Source: Thalassospira sp. TSL5-1
Lineage (GTDB): Bacteria; Pseudomonadota; Alphaproteobacteria; Rhodospirillales; Thalassospiraceae
Assembly: GCF_001907695.1 (NCBI RefSeq)
Contig: NZ_KV880637.1
Coordinates: forward strand, 558,001 to 622,000
DNA length: 64,000 nt
Direction: 5' to 3'
Each line of letters starts with the position of its first letter. Positions within the stretch are counted from its first letter, which is position 1. The translations under genes were made by a program, and so were the position numbers. Shown one piece after another: positions 35,717 through 43,562 of the stretch. The notes beneath the pieces are model-generated. The model saw only the letters and a program-made list of their open reading frames with translations. It did not search any database and was not told where the DNA came from.

Positions 35717-37003
35717 ATGGATCGCGCACTTAAAATGGTCTATTATGACGAACAGGATGTCGAACACGACATCTTTGCGCAGTTGAATCTTGCCCTGAAA
35801 AATTTCCGTGGCATCGGTATGCCGCGTGATGAATCTGCCACCCGCCGCATCCTTGATCAAATCCACCGTCAAAGCCGGGCATTTGCCGCTGTCTGTTATG
35901 GTTTCATGCGCAGCAAGGGCATCGGTGTCAGCCGTGACTCCGGCGAAGGCCAGCAATGGTATCGCGAGGCGGCTTACTGGTTCCGCGAAGAAGCCGAAGC
36001 AGGCGAGGGGACATCGGCCAATAACCTTGGTTATCTTTATGCCAAGGGCTTGGGCGTGCCCGAAAATCCCGATATGGCGGCCGACTGGTTCCGGGATGCA
36101 GCTGACCGTGGTTCTCCTGTTGCGACCTATAATCTTGGTGTTTGCTATTTGAATGGCTGGGGCGTTGAACGCGACGACAGCAAAGCGGTCGAGCTTCTTC
36201 AGTCGGCCTGCGACAAAAATGATGTCGCGGCGGCCAGTGTTCTCGCCTATCTCTATCTTGAAGGGCGCGGTGTTAAACGCGACCCCGCCAAATCCTTTGA
36301 ATTCAATTTGCAGGCAGCCCGTGCCGGTAGTGTCGAGGCGGCATCTGCCCTGGGTTATGCCTTTGGCGTTGGCCTGGGCGCGGAACGCGATATTGATGCC
36401 TCGATCAGCTGGTTTGAACTTGCCGCAAGCGAGGGTGATGCCTACGCCCAGGCAAATCTTGCCATGTATTTCTGCCACAGCCCGGAACTGAAACTGTTTA
36501 ACCGTGGCTGGCAAATGCTGACGATGGCCTGTGACCAGGGCGACGTTTCGGCCAAATATCAGATGACGCAAATTCTTATTTTTGGCGTCAAACATCGCGA
36601 ACCTGATTACAGCAAGGCGCTGGATCTGGCGATGGACCTGGCCGAGCTTAGCCATCCGGGTGGTTATCACCTGATTGGGGTGATGTATGAACATGGCCTT
36701 GGCGTGCCGGTAGACATGAAACGTGCCGCAAGCTGGTATGAACGTGCCGCCCGCAAGGGATCAGCCAATGGTCAGTCGGCTTTGGGGCGTCTGTATGCCA
36801 TTGGCAATGGTGTCGATCAGGATAATATTCAGGCCTATTACTGGCTTAAAATGGCGGCTCCGGCGGTGAATACCCATGCTTATCGCGAATTCGAGGCCGT
36901 CCGCGCCCGCATGAGCAAGGATGAAATTCAGCGCGCCGATCAGCTTTTTGTCAAAGATCCGGTCCCGCGCCGCGCCCAGGTTGGTTTACGCACCATAAAT
37001 TGA
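35717..37003 (+). CDS. Sel1-repeat protein
   Basis: A 428-residue protein made of about ten Sel1-like repeats (units such as ANNLGYLYAKGLGVPENPDMAADWF, about residues 96-120, and repeats starting YNLGVCYLNGWGV). It has no signal peptide, so it is probably cytoplasmic. Sel1 proteins act as interaction scaffolds in signalling and morphogenesis. The N-terminal 60 residues have no repeats. It lies between the motor genes and fliOP, but no flagellar role is shown by sequence. Confidence 0.75.
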   Translation: MDRALKMVYYDEQDVEHDIFAQLNLALKNFRGIGMPRDESATRRILDQIHRQSRAFAAVCYGFMRSKGIGVSRDSGEGQQWYREAAYWFREEAEAGEGTSANNLGYLYAKGLGVPENPDMAADWFRDAADRGSPVATYNLGVCYLNGWGVERDDSKAVELLQSACDKNDVAAASVLAYLYLEGRGVKRDPAKSFEFNLQAARAGSVEAASALGYAFGVGLGAERDIDASISWFELAASEGDAYAQANLAMYFCHSPELKLFNRGWQMLTMACDQGDVSAKYQMTQILIFGVKHREPDYSKALDLAMDLAELSHPGGYHLIGVMYEHGLGVPVDMKRAASWYERAARKGSANGQSALGRLYAIGNGVDQDNIQAYYWLKMAAPAVNTHAYREFEAVRARMSKDEIQRADQLFVKDPVPRRAQVGLRTIN

Positions 37004-37450
37004 TGGCGGCCTGAAGCCTGGCTGATTTTGTGGTTTTGAAAAACGTGTCCACTCTATGTGCCCTTGCCGGTAACGCCGTGCAGGGGCCTTTGTCTGTTCG
37101 GGCAAAGATGTCAACCGACATGCGCGATATTTCAGGATACGCTTTATCAGCGTTTTTTTGATCGGTGATAAAGGAAATGCGCGCCATAATAGAGGCAGCA
37201 GCGATAGCACCACCTCGATTGCAAGACGCACATAGACAACACTGGATAGCCGATCTTCATTGTCCGGAATGGTCCACTGGGCCAGTGAGCTGGAAAAGAA
37301 CATGATTTGGAGTACGTGAAAATCCACGATACCCAATATTACGGCGATCAACGCTGTGGTCTTTGGCGGACAAAGCGGTTTGCGAAGCAGCAGGTTTGCC
37401 AGGGCAAATATCAAAACCGGAATCGCCAGGGCAATGCCGGGGAACGTGGG
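36986..37450 (-). pseudogene. Remnant of a membrane-protein gene cut by the repeat
   Basis: The minus strand encodes a short hydrophobic protein with three likely helices (LPTFPGIALAIPVLIFALA, LIAVILGIVDFHVLQIMFF, LAIEVVLSLLPLL) and then a polar tail that overlaps the Sel1 stop. The frame is open right up to the inverted-repeat element at 37451 and then hits a stop inside it. Only a TTG (37414) is available as start. Minus-strand sequence just past the element begins ATGATGATGTGG, which could be the lost N-terminus. It reads best as a gene split or shortened by the element. Confidence 0.35.
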
Positions 37451-37717
37451 TAAAGCATTTTGCCCTTAATCAGGTGTATTTTGTTTTATTTCGGCGTGTT
37501 TTCTGGCAAGGCACGTCGCGTAACGCGATGCGGTGCATCGGGCAAGCGATGTAACACTGCCAGAAGCCGCCGAAAGGAAACCCTCCGGGCCCATGTCATT
37601 TGTCGCCCTGCTACGTCGAAATCCTTGTCCGTAAAACCATTACGTCCAGCGGACGTCTCCTTGCCGGGCAACAAATGACATGGGCAAAATACGCCTGATT
37701 AAGGGCAAAATGCTTTA
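37451..37717. repeat. Inverted-repeat element of 267 bp
   Basis: The two ends are inverted copies of 33 bp with one mismatch (TAAAGCATTTTGCCCTTAAT..., 37451-37483 and 37685-37717). Inside, a second inverted pair (CCCATGTCATTTGT about 37591-37604 and ACAAATGACATGGG about 37670-37683) encloses a GC-rich core. No transposase is present. A single arm also occurs at 20911. The shape is that of a MITE-like or palindromic repeat family. A 62-codon reading frame inside (37486-37674, minus) looks like part of the repeat rather than a gene. Confidence 0.65.
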
Positions 37718-37804
37718 TCGCCCACATCATCATAAAACGGTCTGAAATTCCTATCGCGATATCCGAAATGCTTCGTTCCTTTCGCGCCTTTTCCAGTTTG
37801 GGCT

Positions 37805-38677
37805 CTACCCGCCGCCGAAACTTTGTACCAGCGACCCGGAAATAAGATACCAGCCATCCACCAGGACGAAAAAGATCAGCTTGAACGGCAGCGAGATCAC
37901 GACAGGCGGCAGCATCATCATGCCCATCGACATCAGGATACTGGCAACCACCATGTCGATGATCAGGAACGGAATGAACAGCAAAAAGCCGATTTCAAAG
38001 GCGCGGCGCAATTCGCTGATCATGAAAGCCGGGACCAGGGCGCGCAGCGGGATGTCATCAGGATTGCTGACGGTGACTTTTGCCATATTGACGAAAAGTT
38101 CCAAATCGCGGTCGCGCACCTGCGTCATCATGAAGTCATGTACCGGTTTGATGGCCCGGTTCATGCCTTCAAATTCGTCAATATCGCCATTGATCATGGG
38201 TTGAAGGCCTTCATCCCATGACCGTTCCATTGTTGGCATCATAATGAACAATGTTAAAAACAGTGCCAGGCTGACCATAACCTGGTTGGGCGGGGATTGC
38301 TGAATGCCAAGGGCGGTACGCAACAGGCCCAGAACTACAATGATGCGGGTAAAGGATGTCACCATTACCAGAATGGCCGGGGCCAGGCTCAGAACCGTAA
38401 TCAGTCCGATCAGCTGGATCATCCGCCCGGTCGAGGTCACGCCGGGCCCGTCGCCGAGGTCCAGATTAAAGGACTGGGCATGGGCCACATCCCCGCCTGC
38501 CAGCACGGCAATGAGCGGCAAAAGCGACCATAAGGCCAGCTTTTTAAGGGTCGTCATCGTAAACAGATGTGACGTGACACCATCTTGTGCCGTGTTGCCG
38601 GGGGCCTTGCTTTGCGGGTTGTTGGTCAAGGGGCGGTTTGGTGCAGGGGCATGCGGCGGGACGGAGGAAAACTTCAT
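37805..38677 (-). CDS. fliP: Flagellar export gate protein FliP
   Basis: FliP core is unambiguous: signal helix, then ILVMVTSFTRIIVVLGLLRTALG, PPNQVMVSLALFLT, the ISELRRAFEIGFLLFIPFLIID block and C-terminal PPVVISLPFKLIFFVLVDGW. Reading from 38677 gives 290 residues with a 40-residue Pro/Asn-rich leader; its ATG overlaps the fliO stop (ATGA). A start at 38557 gives 250 residues with a normal signal peptide and the usual family length. Neither has a strong ribosome binding site. FliP forms the export pore with FliQ and FliR, which are encoded 4 kb away. Confidence 0.92.
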   Translation of the reverse strand: MKFSSVPPHAPAPNRPLTNNPQSKAPGNTAQDGVTSHLFTMTTLKKLALWSLLPLIAVLAGGDVAHAQSFNLDLGDGPGVTSTGRMIQLIGLITVLSLAPAILVMVTSFTRIIVVLGLLRTALGIQQSPPNQVMVSLALFLTLFIMMPTMERSWDEGLQPMINGDIDEFEGMNRAIKPVHDFMMTQVRDRDLELFVNMAKVTVSNPDDIPLRALVPAFMISELRRAFEIGFLLFIPFLIIDMVVASILMSMGMMMLPPVVISLPFKLIFFVLVDGWYLISGSLVQSFGGG

Positions 38678-39072
38678 GGCATCATGTTCCGGTCATTACG
38701 GTCTGTCCGGGGGGCGTCATCAGGGGTGTCATCACGGGCGTCATCAGCTTCAGCTTCGCCCTTAATAATGGCGGGGCCCGAAGCCTGATCGCCTAACAAT
38801 TGGTCAAAGGTGGTGCCGATATTGCGTTCCACCACCACATCGCCATTGGGCGATAGCACGATCAGATGCTCGGTATCGTCCCGCCGCACCAGCACAAGGC
38901 GCCTTTTGGCATCGAGCGGTAAAACCTCGATCAGGGCCAGGCGGCGTTTTTTACCACGATTAACCGTGCGGGCCCCCGGTATCAGGCGGCGGGCCAGCAG
39001 GGCGATAACGCCAATCAGGCCCAGCACAAAGACCAGTGCGGCAACAAATCGAAAATACGACCCCATATCCAT
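38674..39072 (-). CDS. fliO: Flagellar export accessory protein FliO
   Basis: A 132-residue protein with one membrane helix (about 8-28) and the FliO domain: RRLALIEVLPLDAKRRLVLVRRDD, then LIVLSPNGDVVVE. The last 35 residues are acidic and disordered. FliO helps assemble FliP. It is followed by fliP with a 4-base overlap. Confidence 0.85.
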   Translation of the reverse strand: MDMGSYFRFVAALVFVLGLIGVIALLARRLIPGARTVNRGKKRRLALIEVLPLDAKRRLVLVRRDDTEHLIVLSPNGDVVVERNIGTTFDQLLGDQASGPAIIKGEAEADDARDDTPDDAPRTDRNDRNMMP

Positions 39073-39300
39073 CGCTGGCTGATTGTCCCCTGTTTTTCAA
39101 ACTGGCAGTACCGGACGAAGGCACCGATTATCCTTGTGGATTATCCCACAGATGGCAAGGGCGCAAGCAACAACCCGCATTGGGGCAGGGCGTATCTTTG
39201 CCCAATCGGGCCAAAGCCAACACGATCGACTGACGCCAGGCCGGGCCGCTATCCTCTACAGCCAGGCCCGTTAAAGCAGGCAAAGTCTGACCAGATCCGC

Positions 39301-39621
39301 TTAGCGGTTGCGTGCCGCCTGGGAATAGGCGTTTACGGCCTGGTTGGAATTATTCAGCCCCTTAAGCTGGCGTTGAAGGCTGGCATGTTCGTTGCGCATT
39401 CCTTCTTCAAGCTGGTCAAGGTCGCCTTTAAGCGCGATCAGAAACGGGGCTGCTTTTTCCCGGTCTTCAGGTGTAAGGGATTTGGCATTGTTGCATAAAT
39501 CGGCAATGCGCGTTTCCAGCGATCCCAGTTCCACCACCTTGCCTTCCTCCAGAAAACGCTGGCTGGTGGCAACAAGGGACAAAACCCGCTGTAATTCATG
39601 TTTGAACTGTTCAAGCGTCAT
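39301..39621 (-). CDS. Small helical protein, FliT/FlgN-like
   Basis: A 106-residue, almost fully helical protein (MTLEQFKHELQRVLSLVATS start, then heptads to the end). It resembles small flagellar chaperones in size and helix pattern but has no motif that decides which. It overlaps the FlhB-like gene by 11 bp and is read after it, so the pair is co-expressed. It could be a chaperone for an export substrate or a partner of the FlhB-like protein. Confidence 0.6.
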   Translation of the reverse strand: MTLEQFKHELQRVLSLVATSQRFLEEGKVVELGSLETRIADLCNNAKSLTPEDREKAAPFLIALKGDLDQLEEGMRNEHASLQRQLKGLNNSNQAVNAYSQAARNR

Positions 39622-40036
39622 GCGGCGGTTCCTGCAGTTTTTCGTCGGTCATCAACCGCGAAATCGTATCATTTTCGGTGGGCGCAGTACGGTTTTGTGT
39701 CCCGTAAATCTGGTTGATGCGATAAATATAATTCAAAATCTCGGCCACTGCGGCAAAGGCTTCCAGCGGAATTTCGCTATCCACATCGACCGCCATCAGA
39801 ATTTCGGCAAGGTCACTGTCCTGGCGCACGCGGATGCCTTTGGCAAAGGCCATTTGCAAAATCTGTTCCGCCACACCGCCCTGGCCCTTGGCGGCCAGAA
39901 TGGGGGCGTCATCCCTGCCCTGCTGATAGCGCAGGGCAACAGCCACCTGGTCCTTGCGCCCCGGTGCGGCAAGTTTTTCCCCGTCTGGCCCATTGCGTTC
40001 CGCCAGCAGGTCAATGCTGCTTTTTTTGCCGGTCAT
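39611..40036 (-). CDS. FlhB C-terminal domain paralogue (EscU/YscU/HrcU family)
   Basis: From the ATG at 40036 the protein has 141 residues; a start at 40102 (163 residues) is possible but lacks a ribosome binding site. It aligns with the FlhB cytoplasmic domain: VAVALRYQQGRDDAPILAAKGQG, then IPLEAFAAVAEILNYIYRIN. The NPTH autocleavage site is missing (KDQVAVAL takes its place) and there are no membrane helices. Such short proteins (FlhX) can partly replace the FlhB C-terminus in other bacteria. True flhB is at 43563. Confidence 0.78.
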   Translation of the reverse strand: MTGKKSSIDLLAERNGPDGEKLAAPGRKDQVAVALRYQQGRDDAPILAAKGQGGVAEQILQMAFAKGIRVRQDSDLAEILMAVDVDSEIPLEAFAAVAEILNYIYRINQIYGTQNRTAPTENDTISRLMTDEKLQEPPHDA

Positions 40037-40400
40037 CTCTGCCCATTCTCTGCTTTGGTGCGCGGTAATATCATCCGTGCCCGTGCAAACAGCGTCGATC
40101 ATAGAAGCGTGTTGGTCAATAAATCCTTGCCAGCATCGTGTAAGAGCAAATTTTCGGCCTGGCTGACGGATTGCCGGTTTCGGGCAGGCGCTCTTGCGGC
40201 GTTACTCTTTCCGCCTGAGCTGGCCCAAGCTGGCTCAAGTTGGCCCGGGTTTGATCAACAAAACAAAGCTACAGGGCGCGGTGCACGTCGCCTTTATAGA
40301 AAAGGAGGCTTATTGCCTGATCTGCGCTGTTTCTGGCGCGGCTGCCCCGTTTTAAATCGGCCTATATCGTTTTGCATATTTGTGTGTTGCAGGTGGATTT

Positions 40401-40643
40401 TTACGTGTCATCGCCATTGGCGTCGTCGTCACGGCTATTGAAAATGCGCGCCAGGTCAACACTGGCCGTTGCCGAACGGTTTTCATCCTGGATGCGGTCA
40501 TACAATTCCCGGCGCAGAACCTGGGTGTTTTCCGGAAAGGTAAAACCAAGTTTTACCGTTTTCCCGCGAACCTCGACCACGGTGACTTCAATATTGTCAT
40601 CAATGATAACGGAGTCGCCGACTTTTCGGGTCAGATAGAGCAT
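40401..40643 (-). CDS. csrA: Carbon storage regulator CsrA
   Basis: An 80-residue CsrA. MLYLTRKVGDSVIIDD starts the five-strand fold, and the RNA-binding surface keeps the Arg at the position of R44 (QVLRREL). The C-terminal tail is about 20 residues longer than in E. coli and acidic. CsrA represses translation of mRNAs with GGA near the ribosome binding site, flagellin in several bacteria. AGGA lies seven bases before the ATG. It is divergent from the flgB operon. The gap 40103-40400 shows no recognised element. Confidence 0.93.
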   Translation of the reverse strand: MLYLTRKVGDSVIIDDNIEVTVVEVRGKTVKLGFTFPENTQVLRRELYDRIQDENRSATASVDLARIFNSRDDDANGDDT

Positions 40644-40774
40644 GTTTGGTCCTGGTTCTTTTCATCCGGGGCAGTACCGTTGCCCGTTTGGCGCGTGCTG
40701 CATGACTATGCCTACTTTCATCGGGTTGGTCCAGCAGACATCCAGCATATCGTAATCCCAGTCTTTTTAGAAAA

Positions 40775-40791
40775 TTGGCACGGAACATGCA
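40775..40791 (+). promoter_or_regulatory. Sigma-54 promoter of flgB operon
   Basis: TTGGCACG-GAAC-ATGCA keeps a full -24 box and a -12 box with one mismatch, about 125 bp before flgB. It likely drives flgB-flgC-fliE. Confidence 0.78.
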
Positions 40792-40914
40792 AGGAAATGC
40801 TTGCCGGGTGAAAGTGGTTTTGACCGTTACAATCACGGCACGGAAAAAGGCCCTGTTAACACAGGCTTTACCACCTCCCCCGATACTGGGCTGGAACGAG
40901 AAAGGGTAGAGATC

Positions 40915-41316
40915 ATGGATATCGGCAAACTGAGCATGTTCGCCAACATGAAGGAAAAGATGGACTGGCTGAACCAGCGTCAGCAGGTTATTGCCCGGAA
41001 CATCGCCAATTCCGATACCCCCGGCTACCGCCCTGAAGACCTTAAGGAATTTAACCCGGCAAAGGTTGGCGGTGATCGCCAGTTTATCCTGGCAATGGCC
41101 AAAACCGCACCGGGCCATAGTACCGGCCTTCACAAGCCGCAGAATTTCAAGGCGGAAGAAGTTCGCAAGAACTACGAAGTTTCACCGGACAAAAACGCCG
41201 TGATCCTGGAAGAACAACTGGTCAAGATGAACGAAAACCGTGTCGATTATCAGACCATGACCCGCCTTTATGCCAAGCAAAGCGAAATGATGAAAACGGC
41301 CATTGGCCGCTCCTAA
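40915..41316 (+). CDS. flgB: Flagellar proximal rod protein FlgB
   Basis: From the ATG at 40915 (AGGG nine bases upstream) the protein has 133 residues, the normal length. It shows the rod motif VIARNIANSDTPGYRPEDL and ends in YQTMTRLYAKQSEMMKTAI. A longer reading from 40801 has no rod-protein features in its extra part. FlgB is the first rod subunit. It is followed by flgC after 28 bp. Confidence 0.93.
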   Translation: MDIGKLSMFANMKEKMDWLNQRQQVIARNIANSDTPGYRPEDLKEFNPAKVGGDRQFILAMAKTAPGHSTGLHKPQNFKAEEVRKNYEVSPDKNAVILEEQLVKMNENRVDYQTMTRLYAKQSEMMKTAIGRS

Positions 41317-41345
41317 GTTTTTGCATTCATTAGGAATTGACTGAT

Positions 41346-41753
41346 ATGGAACTTTATCGCGCATTTCAGATTTCAGCTGCGGGCATGAAGGCACAGGGAA
41401 CCCGGTTGCGTGTTGCTGCCGAAAATATGGCCAACGCCGACAGCCTGCCAACCGGCCCGGGGCAGGAACCCTATCGTCGTAAAATTCTGACCTTTAAAAA
41501 TGTCATGGACCGTGAAGCCGGTGTGGATCTGGTCAAGGTCAACAAGGTGTATGACGATAAATCGCCCTTCGGCATGAAATATGAACCGTCGCACCCGGCA
41601 GCAAATGCCCAGGGATATGTGCAGACTCCGAATGTCTCGACGATGATCGAGATGATGGATTTGCGCGAAGCCCAGCGCAGTTATGAAGCCAATCTCAATG
41701 TGATACAGTCATCGCGCAGCATGCTGTTGCAAACCCTGGACATTATCCGTTAA
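41346..41753 (+). CDS. flgC: Flagellar proximal rod protein FlgC
   Basis: A rod protein of about 135 residues from the ATG at 41346. It has the FlgC start (ELYRAFQISAAGMKAQGTRL), VAAENMANADS, and the C-terminus MMDLREAQRSYEANLNVIQ typical of FlgC. An alternative start at 41337 adds three residues. It lies between flgB and fliE in the usual order. Confidence 0.92.
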   Translation: MELYRAFQISAAGMKAQGTRLRVAAENMANADSLPTGPGQEPYRRKILTFKNVMDREAGVDLVKVNKVYDDKSPFGMKYEPSHPAANAQGYVQTPNVSTMIEMMDLREAQRSYEANLNVIQSSRSMLLQTLDIIR

Positions 41754-41784
41754 GATTAATGCTTGAGGATAGGGAGCCCGCACC

Positions 41785-42111
41785 ATGATCAATAACAGCT
41801 TTGCCAATGCAATTTCTGCCTACCGCAATGCGGCTGATGGTAAAACGGATACGGTTGCGGACCGCGTCAATAACGGTACTGCGATTGATCCGGGGCAAAG
41901 CTTTTCCGATATGGTGCGCGATGCCGCCATTGATGCGCGCGATACCATGATGAACAGCGAAACCATGACCCAAAAGGCCATTGTCGGCAAAGCCGAACTG
42001 CACGAGGTGGTTACGGCGGTATCTGCTGCCGAAGTCACGCTGCGCACGGTGGTTTCCGTTCGTGACAAGGCGCTTCAGGCCTATCAGGAAATTCTGCGCA
42101 TGCCGATCTGA
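41785..42111 (+). CDS. fliE: Flagellar MS-ring/rod junction protein FliE
   Basis: A 108-residue FliE. After a Ser/Asn-rich N-terminus it shows SFSDMVRDAAIDARDTM and the conserved C-terminus VSAAEVTLRTVVSVRDKALQAYQEILRMPI (about 79-108). FliE links MS ring and rod and is the first rod substrate exported. It follows flgC by 31 bp. Confidence 0.93.
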   Translation: MINNSFANAISAYRNAADGKTDTVADRVNNGTAIDPGQSFSDMVRDAAIDARDTMMNSETMTQKAIVGKAELHEVVTAVSAAEVTLRTVVSVRDKALQAYQEILRMPI

Positions 42112-42132
42112 TCGGCTTTCATTTTTGCAATC

Positions 42133-42146
42133 GGCAAAATTTGCAC
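42133..42146. promoter_or_regulatory. GGCAAAATTTGCAC site upstream of fliQ
   Basis: The reverse of the fliF/fliD palindrome with one change, just after fliE and 210 bp before fliQ. No well-matched sigma-54 promoter could be placed here, though TTGCA occurs at about 42292. Confidence 0.3.
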
Positions 42147-42354
42147 CCTGTGGTGCCGCTTTTCTTGCGACAGGCCGGAAAATGCGGCATTTTCTTTGGG
42201 TGCATTCCTTTCTTTTCGTGTTCAGCCATGCCACAACAAATTGATGGCGGCAGGGCACCCCCATCCTGTATGAAGACATAAGGGCAACGGGTTGCAATAA
42301 CTGTTTGTCTTTGCCATCGTCAGACGGCGTAACAGCGACGGAGACGCTTTTTCG

Positions 42355-42624
42355 ATGAATCAGGCCGAAATCATGGATGTGGCCTATGACGCGGTATGGA
42401 CCCTGATCAAGGTTTCCGGCCCGCTCATGCTGATTGCGCTCGGCGTTGGCCTGATCATTGCCCTGTTCCAGGCGCTGACACAAATCCAGGAAATGACGCT
42501 GACTTTCGTTCCGAAAATTCTGGTGATGTTTCTTGCCATGCTGGCTTTGCTGCCTTTCATGATGACGGAAATGATTGAATTTACCAATCGCATGGTCGAT
42601 CATTTTATCGGTCTGCCCAATTAG
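42355..42624 (+). CDS. fliQ: Flagellar export gate protein FliQ
   Basis: An 89-residue protein of two membrane helices, with VSGPLMLIALGVGLIIALFQ, LTQIQEMTLTFVPKI and the second helix LVMFLAMLALLPFM. Length and motifs are typical of FliQ. It completes the FliPQR pore. It is followed by fliR after 97 bp. Confidence 0.94.
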   Translation: MNQAEIMDVAYDAVWTLIKVSGPLMLIALGVGLIIALFQALTQIQEMTLTFVPKILVMFLAMLALLPFMMTEMIEFTNRMVDHFIGLPN

Positions 42625-42721
42625 CTGGCGGGCATCCCATTCGTCGTTTCAGCCTGGCAACAAAGCTGCCGGTCTGTGTGATCCACCCCCAACCCGGCTG
42701 TACGCCTGACAGGTCAGTGTC

Positions 42722-43489
42722 ATGTCGTCCCTTCAGGACCTTCTTGTTCTTGACCTTTATGTGGTCCTGATGACCTTTGCCAGGGTCGGGGCGGCGTTTG
42801 CCTTTATGCCGGGTTATGGCTCGTCAATGGTGCCAACACGGGTGCGTCTGCTGCTGGCCCTGTGGGTGGCGGTGGTGATTTCACCGCTGACATCGCCCCT
42901 TATTCCCCAACAGCCCGGCGATGCGCCAACCCTGTTTCTTTACCTGGCCTTTGAAATCACCATCGGGCTGTTTTTTGGCATGTTCGGGCAAATTTTGATG
43001 GGGGCGCTGCAAACGGCAGGCACGATCATTGCCTATTCATCCTCGATGGCGAACGCCTTTATCAATGATCCGGTGGCCGGTCAGCAAAGTGCGGTAACGG
43101 GCCGTCTGCTCACCCAGGTGGGGTTGGTGCTTTTATTTGCAACGGGGATGGATCATTTGCTGATTCAGGCCATGTTTGAAACCTATACCCTGTTTCCGCC
43201 GGGCGGCAAATTGCCGGTCGGTGACATGAGCGCCTTTGTCTCGCATGCGATCAATGACAGTTTCACCATCGCCATGAAAATATCTGCGCCGTTTTTGGTG
43301 GTCTCCGTGGTGCTCCAGGCGGCACTGGGGATGTTAAACAAGCTGATGCCGCAATTGCCGGTGTTTTTTGTCGCCATGCCGGTTCAGATTGCGGTGGCTT
43401 TTTTCTTGTTGCTTGTTGCCTTGCCCGCCATGATGATGGTGTTTACAGGGTATTTTGAAAACGGGCTGGAAAACTTTACCGCCCCTTGA
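42722..43489 (+). CDS. fliR: Flagellar export gate protein FliR
   Basis: A 255-residue FliR with about six hydrophobic segments. FARVGAAFAFMPGYGSSMVPTRVR (about 19-42) and the central FFGMFGQILMGALQTAGTIIAYSS are typical. FliR binds FlhB at the gate. It lies between fliQ and flhB in conserved order. Confidence 0.94.
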   Translation: MSSLQDLLVLDLYVVLMTFARVGAAFAFMPGYGSSMVPTRVRLLLALWVAVVISPLTSPLIPQQPGDAPTLFLYLAFEITIGLFFGMFGQILMGALQTAGTIIAYSSSMANAFINDPVAGQQSAVTGRLLTQVGLVLLFATGMDHLLIQAMFETYTLFPPGGKLPVGDMSAFVSHAINDSFTIAMKISAPFLVVSVVLQAALGMLNKLMPQLPVFFVAMPVQIAVAFFLLLVALPAMMMVFTGYFENGLENFTAP

Positions 43490-43562
43490 GACTTCTGTGA
43501 AACCTCTGCTTTAAAAGGTCCGCCGGTAATGCCGCCGGGTTGGGGCCTGCCAGGATGTGAAC

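Noticed and set aside
37486-37674. 62-codon frame inside the inverted-repeat element
   Set aside because: It is built from the repeat core and its inverted halves; probably not a protein gene.
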